64,000 nucleotides of DNA from Wurfbainia villosa (GCA_025175895.1 JAKLTH010000238.1:1922001-1986000), one strand, 5' to 3'; numbered from the stretch's first letter, positions 44,761 through 56,660 are shown. Notes: generated from the letters alone by a model not told the origin. Program-made: numbers and translations.

Positions 44761-46947
44761 TGTTAGTGATATATGAGAGATGTCCTAAGGCAATTGCCTT
44801 ATAGTTGTATCATTTATTTGACAAATAAAGATTCACTATTTGAGTATACATATTTTCATGTATTTGATTGGATCTTAAACTCATTTACTGAATGTCCGCA
44901 ATATGATTCACAACATAAGAGAATTTATTATTGGATCACAACTAGTGAGTATCTCTACATATGTAATTGTAATGTATTGGAATTATTCCTAGTCGATGAA
45001 TTGATGTATTCAGACACCATCAATTCTATTGAGACTAGCTCGAGTTATACTCCTTGATTTATCCAAGCAGCTATTTCTCATTGGTTGGTGACATTGGGAT
45101 ATCCGGAGTTAATCGTGGATGCTAGTTATGATAACTAGTTCATTGGAGTGACCAACTGTAAAACTTCATATGGTTCTCTATATATATTGATATGTCAATG
45201 AAGTTCTTACTACATCTTAAGTGCAATGTTCCTTCAACTTGCAGTATTCAAATCGTCTTGGTCATGGAGACTTATTCTTTGACATCTTAAGCAAGTATCT
45301 CCAAGGATATGTGGACCCAGGATGGTTGGATATAAGTCGAAGTGTCCGAAGGTGTTTGAATAGCCTACAAATGATTCACCACTCCTTGCGAGGAGATGTA
45401 TACCCTTGGCCTCTCGTCGTATTGTTACTAAAGTCTTTGGCCAAAGCATTACATGTTTAGAGTAAGGTACTCTTGGATACATGTGCAGTAACTAGAATCC
45501 GCAGGATGAGAGAATGATACTTAGGCTAGGTGTGACGTAGTCAGCCTAGTGGGGACTGACACTATAGACCATGTCCTGAACCAAGTGGGTATAAGATGAG
45601 TGAAGGGAACGGGGCACGATTCAATATGGCTACTGAAAGGTTTCATAAATTGTTCTGGGATCAACCGTTGATTTTTTAGTTATTTGGGGATCATGATGTA
45701 CTACTAGGTGTCACTCATGATTATTCTATAATTAATGGTTAGACTGTCAACATAAATCGAGAACATATTTGGTCATACGTATAATGAGTGTTATCCGAAT
45801 GATTTAAAATGAGCTTGAGAATGAGATTCTCAAACCAAGAGAGAGACTTGGCTTCGTTGGACCAAACATAGAGTGAGCATGAAATAGTTTTAGTCACATC
45901 GAAAGCATGGATGGGTCGTGTCTTTTGAAGACATGATAAATAAACCAAATTGGTTTGGTCCTAATCCAGTGGTGGAAAATAAATCAAAGGGGTTTGGTTT
46001 ATTTTAAGCGAATGAACCAAAGGGGTTTAGTTTGTTTTAAGTGAATGAACCAAAGTTGGTTTGATTTATTTTAACTTAAAATAGACCAACGTAGTTTGGT
46101 TTATTTTAACTTAAGTTATTAGAGCGGGTTAACAAATTTTGGTTGTGAACCAATAACCACTAGGAGAAGGCTTCTTGATGGTCAAGAAACATGTGCTCTG
46201 TAAAATACGGCTTAAGGGTTTTGGAAACCCTAATGAAACCCTAAGAGTTATCGCCCCCTTCTCTTCTCCTCTTCCTCTTCTTGCTGCCCAAAGGTTTCTA
46301 CCGCCCAACCTTGCTGTAGTAGGTCCTCCTCCTCGCCGCCGGCCACCCACCAGTCGTCGACGACTCCTCCGGGCATCCTCCCTTAGGCACCAGCGACCAA
46401 GGAGCAATCGGTCATTGATTGGCCGGCCATCTTCTCCACCAACACAAGCTGTCCAGTTTTGGACAACTTGTTTCTCTCTTCGTAGAGAGGTCGTTTGATT
46501 GACGTTTTGCGCTATGACAGTGACCTACTTGCCGGGGATTGAATCTCTGACAATCCTCATAGGTGGAGGACCAATGTTTCGTCAATTGGTTGACGAAAAC
46601 CGCTTCCGAGAAGCGAGTTCGTGGAGCTCGTTTTTAGATCCGAATTTTGATTCAGATTGTGATCATCTCTTGGATCACAACGTCTTCGACACGAGGCTAG
46701 TAACTCTTGCGAAGATGGGGCTCGTGGTTTTGTGAAGCTATCCCGAAGATACTCGGCATGGATTCGGATAGAGGTGATTCTAGCGAGGGTTGTTACGGTT
46801 GATGTTATTCCCGCTACACGTGATACATCAAGTATAACTAGAATAAATTTCCTTTTATTGAAAAATTTAAAATAGAGATTATGTTTACACTTGATGTATC
46901 CTTGCATGCGTGTGGTGTGTATATTGTAATAAATTAGTTTATTACTT
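44761..46947 (+). repeat. Copia 3' LTR, right end missing
   Basis: Begins TGTTAGTGATATATGAG directly after the purine tract and aligns with the 5' LTR up to TTTATTACTT, where the last about 90 bp are lost and minus-strand family-B-like LTR sequence starts. Single ACTTC-equivalent site near 46258 confirms the solo-LTR insertion point in the 5' LTR. Confidence 0.85.
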
Positions 46948-47380
46948 GGGTTTTATGCCGTCAAATCTACTATTGGACTTCCCAATTACCAAGATCCATT
47001 TGGACTTACGCTGCCAAGACTCATGCTTAGACTTTACACCGCTAAGCTATCAACTTGGACTTTTCCTTTGCCAAGTACCCATGACTTGAACTTTCTATTG
47101 CCAAGATTATGCTTGAACTTTTCATGCCAAGATCATGCTTGGACTTTCTTTGCCCACTCCATGTTGGACTTTTCAATTGCTAAAGTTCACTTGAATTTTA
47201 CTCCGTCAAGACTACATACTTGGACTTATACTGCCAAAACTTTACCTTTGGACTTTCCATGCTAAATAACTTGGACTTTCCATTGACAATCACATTATCA
47301 ATCGTATTGGCAAATATCAAAATACTATTCGAGTCACACTCGAATCTGATCAATCATAATCTGAGCCGAATGCACCAACA
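46948..47380 (-). repeat. Minus-strand family-B-like LTR, right part
   Basis: Continuation of 28378-29358 beyond the Copia. On the minus strand it starts TGTTGGTGCATTCGG (at 47380) and carries the CCAAG/CTTGG minisatellite (46965-47270). About 200 bp expected at the join are missing. Confidence 0.7.
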
Positions 47381-48790
47381 ACCATGTCACAAAAAGATTT
47401 TGGAACTCACCATTTACAAAATAGTGGGTAGGTTTGAATGTCATGCTAAAGGTTAACCAAGTCATGTGTTTAACCGACGATATTGTTATTATGTTTGTGA
47501 ATTTTTCAAGTCACATACATAAACTTGATTCTTCTAGTATTAGATGCAATAGTTGAGGAAGGTTGATATATAATTTATTAATTATCTTGTTAATTAATTA
47601 ATTAAGTAACTAATTAGTTTTATCAATGAGAAATCTAATTAGATAGATTAATGATTTAGTTTTTTCAATCAAATTGAGAGAAATATTGAGAAATTCATAG
47701 TTAATTAACACAATAAAAAAAAAATAAGGTACTTTACTTGAATTAATTTTACAAGTATTGTAGGAATTAATTTAGAGTAAAAATAATTTTAAAATGATTG
47801 TAAAATTATCATTAAAATGTTTTTAAAAATTTGATAATTTATCAAATTAATTCAAATGGGAAACAAATTAAATTGAATTGAATTTATCACTTTAAAATTA
47901 TTAAATTTAATTTTAAATTAGTTAAGAATTTTAATGCAACGATAAAATTATTATCAAAAATAACTTTATATATATATAGAAATTTTGTGCTCCATGCTAT
48001 TATTTTTTGAGATTAGATCTCTAACTAATTTATGATCCAATGGCTAAAATTAATTTCAATTGGTTATGAATATATATAATTTGGGTTGAGACGTGGTGAA
48101 CAATATTCTCTACAATCTGTAAAAAGTTGGAACCGTCAATCTAGCGGCTACCATCGACTTGTCTTACGGTCATTATGAGGAAGGTAAATCACAGAGGATT
48201 CTATGGACCTTGACGTGATAGTCAAGACATGTGGGGTCATCTAAATTCATAAAAGAATTTTAGACCTCTTTTAAAATTGATCCGCATCATATCTATAAGT
48301 ATCGTCGTATCTTCGTGACCACCTCATTCCCGTGGAGACAACAATATTGGTTTCTGTAAGGGGGTTACTTGGTGTAATGTTGTGGGTCACTCATCTAAGG
48401 AAAGGGCATATGGATTTGGATGTAATCAACAAAACTCTAGAAGACCGTAAGATGAAGTTCACTTATACCAATAAAGAGTGTAAAAAATTGAAGATATGCA
48501 AAATGTTAAAAAGAGAATGGAGGAAGAAATTATTAAAAGTAAAAAAATGAAAATTATTATCATAGAAAGTAATAGAGGGAAATAAATTTAGGGTAAGCTA
48601 GAGTAGAATCCCTCTGCTTTTCTTTATATTTGGATTCAGTTCCTATATAATTTTTTTTAAGATTTGATACCTGACAACCACCCAATCTTAGTTTTAACTC
48701 TCTATAAGACTAAATTTACATTTTTACCCTTATTATTTACATAGGTTTGATTAATTTTTTCATCCATCTTCTCCCACCGATTCATCTTGC
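47381..48790. other. AT-rich region without recognised gene
   Basis: Very AT-rich with long A/T runs. A 72-codon frame at 48332-48550 resembles nothing I know. It may be the upstream flank of the transposon-like gene at 50243. Confidence 0.4.
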
Positions 48791-48794
48791 AACA

Positions 48795-49138
48795 ACCCAT
48801 CTTCTTCCCTCCCCCTAACAGAAACTCTCGGTTGATCCCGACCAAACCATTTGCTTGCGCCCTTGAAAACCATCGGCTCTCCTACCTTGACCACTAGCGA
48901 CTTGAGGCAGCAAATGTGATAGCAGCAATTTTCTTCCCAACAAGTCATCGTCTTCCCTCCCCCCAACGGTAACCCTAAACACTTGATTCATCCCTCACTT
49001 GACCAAACCGTTTGCTCGCCCCCTTGAAAATCATTTTGTCTCCCTTATTTCAACCACTAGCGACCCGCGACATCAAGCAAATGCGATAGGAGTGAGCAAG
49101 GAGAGCAACGAGCAAGTGCGTAAAAAAGATTAAACAAG
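48795..49138 (+). repeat. Imperfect tandem duplication (about 150 bp) in the leader of the DUF1985-like gene
   Basis: Two copies, about 48800-48930 and 48950-49100, share GACCAAACC(A/G)TTTGCT, CCCTTGAAAA and ACCACTAGCGAC. They precede a candidate splice donor (AAACAAG|GTAATA at 49139). Confidence 0.55.
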
Positions 49139-49152
49139 GTAATATGTTTAAT

Positions 49153-50120
49153 TACATACAATTTTGGATAATTTTTTTATGATAATTACATAAATTTTTT
49201 TATTGATACAAAGAGTATCTAATTTGAGTCAATAGATATTTGATTTTGTGCTTGAAATATTCTGATTTTATTTTTGGGGATGTAAAAAAATTATACTTTG
49301 AAGTTAATAATAATGGTTTTTGTTTGACGTTCATGAAGTAAAAATATGATACCTAAATTGTTATGAAAGATTTTGTACCTAATATGAGTCAATAGATACT
49401 TATTTTAGCTCATTAAATATCCTTATTCGATTATTAGTTGTGTTATTCATGAAATAAAATAATGATACCAAAATTTGTAGAAAATGTACTTAATGTTAGT
49501 CAATCGATACTTGTTTTGACCATTTAAATACCAAAATTTGATTATTTGAGAATGTCAAAAAAATTATTTAAAAGTTAATATTAAGTGACTTATGTTTGTA
49601 GCCTTCGTCAATCGGTTCTTATTGTGGTACTGATTTTACATACAATTTTGGATAAATTTTTTGTGATAATTACATTTTTTTATTGGTACAAAGAGCATCT
49701 AATTTGAGTCAATAGATATTTGATTTTGTGTCTGAAATATTCGGAATCGATTTTTGGTGTTGTAAATAAATTATACTTTGAAGTTAATAATATTGGCTTT
49801 TGTTTGACGTTCATGATGTAAAAATACCCAAATATGATACCTAAATTACTACAAAAGATTTTATATCTAATGTGAGTCAATAAGTACTTATTTTGGCTCA
49901 TTAAATACCCTGATTCGATTATTGTTTGTGTTATTCATGAAATAAAATAATGATACCTAAATTGGTAGAAAAAATACTTAATGTTAGTCAATCGATACTT
50001 GTTTTGGCCATTTAAATACCAAAATTCGATTATTTGAGGATGTCAAAAAAATTATTTAAAAGTTAATATTAAGTGGCATATGTTTGTGGCTTTCGTCAAT
50101 CGATACTTATTGTGATACTG
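49153..50120 (+). repeat. 484-bp tandem repeat, two units, inside a candidate 5' UTR intron
   Basis: Unit 1 starts 49153 and unit 2 starts 49637, both with TACATACAATTTTGGATAA. Each unit is itself built of sub-repeats sharing GAGTCAATAGATA(C/T)TT or AGTCAATCGATACTT every 100-130 bp. Splice-like borders at 49139 (GTAATA) and 50240 (GAATTAG) enclose the array. Confidence 0.75.
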
Positions 50121-50242
50121 ATTTTGTCCTATATTGCTTAATGTATTACCTAGATTAATATGTCATGTTGTGTTTCTTATTAACTTATTTTATGAAAATA
50201 TTTATTGAAATTATTGCTAATTAAGTTTTTTGTGAATTAGAA

Positions 50243-52031
50243 ATGACAAGGACTAAAAAACACACAGATGATAATGATGAAGATATTGGACCAAATGGAA
50301 AAGAAGGTTATTCAAGGTGTTCCCCCAACAAAATTTATGTCAATCATGGAACAATTGGTTCCCAAACTGGGTGAACTACAATTAAAGAAGATCAAGGTTT
50401 CACCTCTTGCACCTTGGTTGAAGATTCAAAAACTTTCTATAAGCACCTCAAGAGTTTATACAATGCTTAAACGCTTTGAAGTAGAGACATGCAACTTTTG
50501 TTTTGGAAACAATATCATGGTGTCATTCACTTCTAGGGAGTTCTCAATCGTTATAGGTTTATCTAGCGTTGGTCAACCGGTTAACATCGATTTGAAATTG
50601 GGTTCTAACTTCCTTAAGCGACATTTCAAGGGGATGAAATGTGTTAAGAGAAATGTCATCATAGAGAAGTTATTTGTGTTGGCGGATAAAGAATTAGAAA
50701 TTGATGATTTTTTAAGTTTTTTTATTTTGCTACTTTTTAATTGCGTTATATTTCCTATTAACAATTTTGGTACACCTAGTTTTATTTTCCCATACTTAGA
50801 CAATTTGAAAACATTTTTTGAGTATGGTTGGGGAGATGCATCTTTTAGATTTTTGCATGCTGAAATTGAAGACCATCTTGGATACTCCAAAGTGGACAAA
50901 AAAGAGAAAACATATATGGGAGGTTGCATAGTTGGACTGATGGTATTATTTTCAGCATATATGTGTTATTTGTTGAGTGAGTAAACTCTAATCATTGTAT
51001 TTGTATAGGGTTGGGTTTATGAAAGAGTTCCTATGCTTGGTCAACCTCGTGTTTTACATTGCTTTCCTCGATTATTCAATGGGGAGAGAGCAAAATTCTT
51101 GTTAATCCTAAAGGTGCAGAGGCTGCATTAATGGCGGTGAGGTCAAATAAGGTTGGCGCAATTTATTCTTTATCATTGTATAATTTGGTTTAAATGTATT
51201 ATTGAACTAAAAATTTATCTTTTTTACTTTTAGATCGTGTCAATCAAGTCATTCCAAGAGGAAAAAGTACTTGATGATATAGAGAGGTTTGGTGAGGTAA
51301 CAATTTTTAATCCAAGATAATAAATTTATTAAGAGTCTATTATTCAACCAATTAGCATGCTTAATTAACATTTCTATTTCCAGATTGATTCTCGACTCGG
51401 TGATTCAGAATTGTTGGATCACATAAAAAGACTTGAGAATGAGATTAAAGTGTTGAAGGAAAAAAATAAAATGGTTGAAGAGGATACAACCCAATATGGC
51501 TTTAAGGATTCCCCACATATGCATGATGAAGGTCATACCGAGAAAGATATAACTGTGGATGTTGATCCTAGTGTTGAAAGTTTGAACAAAGTTATTGACG
51601 ATAAAGTGCCAATGAACATAGACGACAAAGTTAAGTCGAAGAGTTTTCTCAAAGTGGTTATAGATGAAGTGCAAATGAACACAAATGCTAGAGATAATGA
51701 TAACGTAGGTAGCAACACCGAAAAAGGAAAAGAAATGATTGTTTATAATCCAAAATCATCTATTGTTAAGACTATTCAGAGAAGAACAGATATATTGAAA
51801 AAAAAGAAACATCCGGACTACATGACACCCCCTAGTACTGCCCCAAAGTGAAAGAGTAAACGACATTTAACCCAAGTCGTGGATGAGGTAGTTTCAGTAA
51901 ATATTTTTTACAATGCCTGCATATATTTTATATATTTGGCGAGTATTGTAGTATTTAATTTTTTGATTGAATTTTGTATTTCTATATTTTGTTGTTTCTA
52001 TATAGGATGATATGAGTATAGATATTCAAGA
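50243..52031 (+). pseudogene. DUF1985/Ulp1-associated transposon-type gene, truncated
   Basis: Candidate ATG at 50243 (MTRTKKH), with a frameshift near 50297. The main exon, open 50268-50984, reads RFEVETCNFCFGNNIMVSFT then REFSIVIGLSSVG, which resembles the DUF1985 fold seen in genes of Ulp1-bearing MULEs and related plant repeats. A second piece (WVYERVPMLGQPRVLHCFPRL, 51009-51150) contains a frameshift. GT-AG introns 51151-51233 and 51297-51383 separate short exons; the next (51384-51888) carries RLENEIKVLKEK, a coiled coil, with an in-frame TGA at 51849. A final exon starts at 52006. The expected Ulp1 cysteine-protease end is absent because a gypsy LTR begins at 52032. Family call is tentative. 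Confidence 0.5.
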
Positions 52032-54483
52032 TGTCACGCCCCGAGGGAGTCCCCGCCAGACAAAAATCCGGCAGCATCTCCCCTGTACGGGTGACAATAT
52101 GAAACTTACATACAAGGCTCACACGGCCTACTATACATCGGTCAACACGACCGGAACAAAACTACACATGCAAATCATATATAGGCCTCAGGCCAACAAT
52201 CAAAGTAAATAACAAAAGTCTATCATATCTAGACTTACCCCTTCTGCCATCTGGGCAGGAATACCCAACCAAATCCAATCGAATAAAAAAAACCCGAATA
52301 GAAGTCCATAAGGACATACCAAATATCACCAAAACATCCACGAGTACATAAATCAAACACCAGTCCTAAACCTATCTTCTAGTCAATACCAAAACCATAA
52401 ATCTAATAACAAGAAAACTATCACGACGAGGGGGGTTTGGCAGTTGGACTCTCCTGACAGCTTCATCCTGAAATAGATATAAAACAACAGGGTAAGTTCA
52501 ATGAACTCAGCGGATAATAGTCGATATGCATAATAAGATATAACTAACAATAATAATCATGCTCGTACAATCTCATATATAGGATATGCAAGAAAGAAAT
52601 GCGAAAAGACTGTACTTACCAGAATCTCCTATCCTGATATAAGAGCATGTGCCATACTAGAAGAAATAAAGTCGTCAGACCAAATACAAATATGTATCTT
52701 GTATGCATGACAATCATATGTAACATCCAAGGCAGCAATCAAAATGCAGCAAACACAATACAAATGTCATCCATGTAAAATGCATGCGATGCAAATGACA
52801 TGGTCACCCCTGACGCCAATCAGCCGCCTCACACGCGATGGTGAAGCCGAGTGAGTAGGGCTATGACAACTGTGCACTCTGTCATCACTGATCCTAAGTG
52901 ACCGAGTGGACAGGATGCTATCGGAGTACACCTATCCTCCTACCCCAAACAGAGTGGGGGAGCAAAGCTCTCATCTCCCGGTGTCGTAGATCAGAGGAGG
53001 AATCCCTGCCCGCTACCATGTTGCCTCATCGCTACCCATGAGCGGACCAGCGGAGCCTGATAGAGCTACTGCACACACCCTCCTAATGTACCACTAACCC
53101 ATGAGTGGCTGTGTGTGCAGAATATGTAACTGGCTGCAGGCTCAACTACAAAGGAACCCCGTCCAGCCAGCATGCAATCATGCAAGATGGTGCATGACAC
53201 TAAGCATGTAACACCAACTAAAATATATCTCTGAATAATATGCACAACAAATAGGTACATATCAATGATCTAAGTAAAACAGGGAAGGTATAACTAAAAG
53301 CTGATCAAATGCATATATCAAGTAGGCATAATAACATACACGGCAGTTAAACATAAAAAATATTGCAAGTTATAACTAACTAAACATATCAACATGACTA
53401 TATCTAAAAGATAAGTCAAAATACACGTCTGATAAAATGCTCGAAAAATAAAATCGTCACGTCCGTGGACCTGTCTCGTGACCGAAACATGCATATAACA
53501 AAATTACTACTAACTTAGTGAATCATTTATACCAATCTAACTAAGTAACTAAATTCCTCAATTTAATTAGATTAGTTAAATTAATTATATTAACTTGCAT
53601 TAACCTAGTTAACAAGTTAAACAGATTTCATACGTAACTCAACTATCAATTATCCAATTTAATTGCCAATATTCTAACTATCTTATTAATCTTTTCCTAC
53701 CAAAAATATCCATACAATTATTCTAGCCCACTAAATCAATTGATCAAAATTTTGATTAATTAATCATAAGCTAATTAATCAATTAAAATCTGGATTGATC
53801 CGCATTTTAACAACCTAAGTCAAATAAACAAAATCCTATGGCTTTTACTTTATCAATTAATTGTACCAATCTAATTACCCAATTAATTCCTAATCAAGTA
53901 ACCTAATTCATCACCTACAGCAAAATAATCAAGATCCCATCTCACCCGGTGATGGGACGGAAGGTCCCGACATGGCGGCCACTGGCCGATGGGCGATGGC
54001 GAGGATGCACGACTCGTGTGAAGCAACGCGAAGGGGGCGGCGAATTGGCGACGAGGTGAGATGACGAAGAGAGGCGCGACTAGGATTGAAAGGGAGCGCG
54101 ACCGAGAAATTGCTCAAGAGAAAGAAATGGCGAAGAGAAATGGAAACGGCTGAACGTCCGCGCGAAGAAGTTGTCGCGAGAGAGAAACCGCAAAGGAGAG
54201 GTGTGGTTGCGAGAGGAAGAGGGCGGCGGGGCACGGCGGGGAAAGACAAGGAGAAATCTAGATTTTCTATTTAGGTTAATCCCATCTATTAACCCCCTTA
54301 AATAGATTTCACCAAAGTCTATTTATTTTATCCCCGTAATTATCTCATACAGACTCCGTTTAAATCCAGAAAAATTCTGAAAAAATTCTTAAATTTCCCT
54401 AAAAATCCCGAAAAATTTCCAGGATTATTTTTTCTTAATTTTTGGCCATTTAATTTAGTATTTTAAATTTTTTTTCATATTTA
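52032..54483 (-). repeat. Ty3/gypsy LTR, minus orientation
   Basis: Starts on the minus strand at about 54483 next to an inverted GTGAGGGAGAA tract and ends TGACA at 52032. It matches the LTRs at 1380-3083 and 58464-61318. Its GC-rich leader island is at 53930-54250. Only about 60 bp of internal DNA remains (54484-54545). It interrupts the last visible exon of the DUF1985-like gene. Confidence 0.8.
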
Positions 54484-54572
54484 ACTTTCTCCCTCACTAA
54501 TAAAAATTTGGTCTCAACCCTCTAATAATCACACAGTGATGGAGTATAATGCAGAATTTAATAGGTTAGCCA

Positions 54573-54735
54573 GATTTTTATAGCTTGCAATAATTTTTAT
54601 GTTTAACTGCCATGTATGTTAGTGTGTCTATTTGATACATGCATTTGATTAGTTTTTAGTTATATCTTCCCTATTTTACTTAGATTATTGATATATATCT
54701 ATTTCTTGTGCATGATGATATTCGGAGATTTACAA
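54573..54735 (+). repeat. Plus-strand gypsy LTR fragment
   Basis: Matches 60000-60150 and 62765-62920 (TTGCAATAATTTTTATGTTTA, ATACATGCATTTGAT). It forms the left flank of the RMI1/capsid-like composite. Confidence 0.7.
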
Positions 54736-54764
54736 AAATAATAACGTAGAGACATAGAGAAGCA

Positions 54765-55440
54765 ATGCAGCGAAGGCACCTCCGTTTGCCGAGTTCTTCC
54801 GACGACGATGAAGACGCCCCACCACCCCAAACCTTAATCGCTCCGAACCCTAACACTCTGCTGGAGATCTCCGACGACGATTTCTTGGACGTTCGGGAAG
54901 ATCTGTCACCGCCCTTGGGTGAAGCCCCACCCGGGCGCGCTGGAGACTCCGCCGCGTTCGCCGACGCCCCCGGAGGGATGGAGGAGGGGTGGGATGGTTC
55001 GACCAGAGAAATCGATGACTTTCTAAGGGTCTCGGGTTACGGCTCCGTCCAGAATGGCTGGAGTCGTGCGCCGCAACTTTGATGGCCAGAGGATCAGATT
55101 TTTCCCGTATGGATGTCCCCGGAAGGGCCAAAAGGTGTTTCGAACAGTTTCTTATTTCCGACATGATCATACTTCCGGTGCCGGCGTCCTTCCAGAGAAT
55201 GTTCACAGATTTCACAAGACCGAGCTCGAAGGCCCTTTCGTTCTTCAGATTGATGAAATTGCTAACATCTCTGCCCCTATTCGAGAAAGATATCATGAAG
55301 TACCAGTTGGATGTAAGAGACGCCTAAAATTGTCAATGACAGATGGTGTGCAACGCGTATTTGGCATGGAATATAGACCCATTAAAGAACTTGCGGTTCT
55401 TGCTTCTTCTGGTCTGAAGATTGAACAAAATTCAAATCAC
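54765..55440 (+). pseudogene. RMI1: RMI1-like N-terminal region, frameshifted copy
   Basis: RMI1 is the OB-fold partner of the RecQ helicase-TOP3 'dissolvasome' that resolves recombination intermediates in the nucleus. The start MQRRHLRLPSSSDDDEDAPP and EISDDDFLDV match the plant RMI1 N-terminus. The frame then shifts near 55030 to a piece with RPEWLESCAA and AKRCFEQFLISDM, and shifts again near 55170 to GAGVLPENVH, LEGPFVLQIDEI, then KLSMTDGVQRVFGMEY and RPIKELAVLASSGLKI. So about 225 codons spanning the leader, helical part and OB-fold core are present in three frames. Similarity stops after LKI; the remaining RMI1 protein is missing. It is intronless over this span and GC-rich at its start, unlike surroundings. 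Retrocopy or captured fragment. Confidence 0.75.
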
Positions 55441-55506
55441 ATGGGATTGCTCCAACAAGACAAGCTGACGCTTATTCAAGAGCCAGTCTACAGGCCTACG
55501 CACAGG

Positions 55507-55649
55507 TTAGAGTTCGCTCGCAGCCTAGTAGCCCTACTTTAGCTCGCTGTATGGCAACCACCATACTGGCGGTAGCAATCCGATTTATTAATTAGTTATT
55601 ACTAACTAGTTAACCTCGTTTTATTGCGACTGTTTTCGTTTAAATACAG
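55507..55649 (+). other. Candidate 143-bp intron between the RMI1-like part and the capsid-like frame
   Basis: Begins ACGCACAG|GTTAGAGT and ends TTTAAATACAG|ATCACAG. Removing it would keep the upstream open frame in phase with the capsid-like frame. No transcript evidence; a plain insertion is the alternative. Confidence 0.4.
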
Positions 55650-56660
55650 ATCACAGATGGCATTCGACTTCCCTGATCCTTTGGAATCATTTGTAACTGA
55701 TGGGAGACTGTTAACAAGGCCTCTTCGACATTATGGATTGCCAGAAATATTAACTGTCGATTTAGAGCAACTTGCTCAGGCCTTTTTCGCCAGATTAACA
55801 ATGATATTCCTGCATGATCATCGAATTCGTACTCGATATGGAGGTTCAATTGCTACATCAACTCAACAAATCACTAGTGATACTGAAATGCTAGTGAACT
55901 ACTTAGTTGGACAGACTTATAACAGGTTGAGACTTGTTCTCGAGAGAAAGCACCCACAGGCAAGAGTTGCCAGAATGAATACTCGATGCCCCCTTCCCGG
56001 AAATCTTGAATTTCCTGCCTGGTTATCTTCAACTTTAAGCTCAATTGGCCCGTTTAGAGTGACTGATGGACCGAGAGATAATCTCGTTGTCTATGCAACC
56101 ACTGCTGCAACAATGCAGAATTATGGACGCGCCAATGTTATCATATTCACTGAAGGACAATATTATCGAATAATCACTTGCCTCAGAGAGATCGGAGTTC
56201 GAATGGCTCCTTTTGATTTCGTTGGAGAAACTGGTTCGTGCTACCCAACAATTACCCCACAAATTAGGGATAATGTTTGGTCTGCTTTGGGCCAGCTTCA
56301 TCAATCACATTATGAGAATGAAGATTTACCCAGAATTGCTTTAGTTACTTCGATTCTTGGAACTGCTACGTTGATAACGAAGCCACCATCACTGCACTTA
56401 CTGCCGTAGCTGCCCCAGCTGGAATACCAGCCGGCCAGACGGCTGCATCAGCAGGTCAACCAGTCGGTATTAATTACCGAGTCAATTATTATGGAATTCA
56501 ACCAGCTGTCGCTGCGCAAGGAGACCAACCAGCCCGTGCTGCCGGAATTTACGTTCTTGGCCGTGGAACTGAAAGGATCTACCATTGTCAGCTTGTTCAC
56601 GACATTTCTTCCGTAGAGATTCTTGAATTATTGCGCTTCCGTGTTATGCGCACCGCTTAA
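55650..56660 (+). pseudogene. Virus capsid-like frame (partitivirus-type candidate), one frameshift
   Basis: Open for about 250 codons (to a stop at 56407-56409). A second frame, entered at about 56365, continues in the same compositional style to a stop at 56658-56660, so one frameshift divides a protein of roughly 330 residues. No CCHC knuckle, protease or polymerase motif is visible, so it is not a gag. Visible blocks: FPDPLESF near the start, LPGNLEFPAWL about residue 120 and SSIGPF shortly after, then an Ala/Pro/Gly-rich segment. Capsid genes of persistent plant dsRNA viruses (Partitiviridae) are known as integrated copies in plant genomes and carry a P-x-P-L-x-x-F-like block, which is why I suggest that family. 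The match is from general resemblance only. An unknown host gene is possible. Confidence 0.4.

Larger units (their letters stand above)
29359..46947 (+). mobile_element. Decayed Copia retrotransposon (Tork-like) carrying two later insertions
   Basis: 5' LTR 29359-33181 (interrupted by a solo LTR), primer site GTGGTATCAAAGCC at 33182, leader split by B3, gag to RNase H remnants 41064-44746, purine tract AAGTGGGAGCT, 3' LTR from 44761 cut off at 46947. Removing insertions leaves an element of about 9.3 kb. Many stops are at CAG/CGA/TGG codons, as expected from cytosine deamination. It sits in a minus-strand family-B-like LTR. Confidence 0.8.

Noticed and set aside
46175..46498. 107-codon Ser/Pro/Arg-rich frame, with a minus partner at 46129-46407
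   Set aside because: Lies in the CT-rich leader of the Copia 3' LTR; the equivalent part of the 5' LTR does not preserve the same frame.
53929..54274. Opposing frames of 106 and 62 codons
   Set aside because: GC-rich leader island of the minus-strand gypsy LTR; no family resemblance.
55650..56660. Interpretation of the capsid-like frame as a retrotransposon gag
   Set aside because: No CCHC knuckle, no protease downstream, no LTR pairing around it, and its composition differs from Copia and gypsy gags seen here. A virus capsid origin is preferred but unproven.
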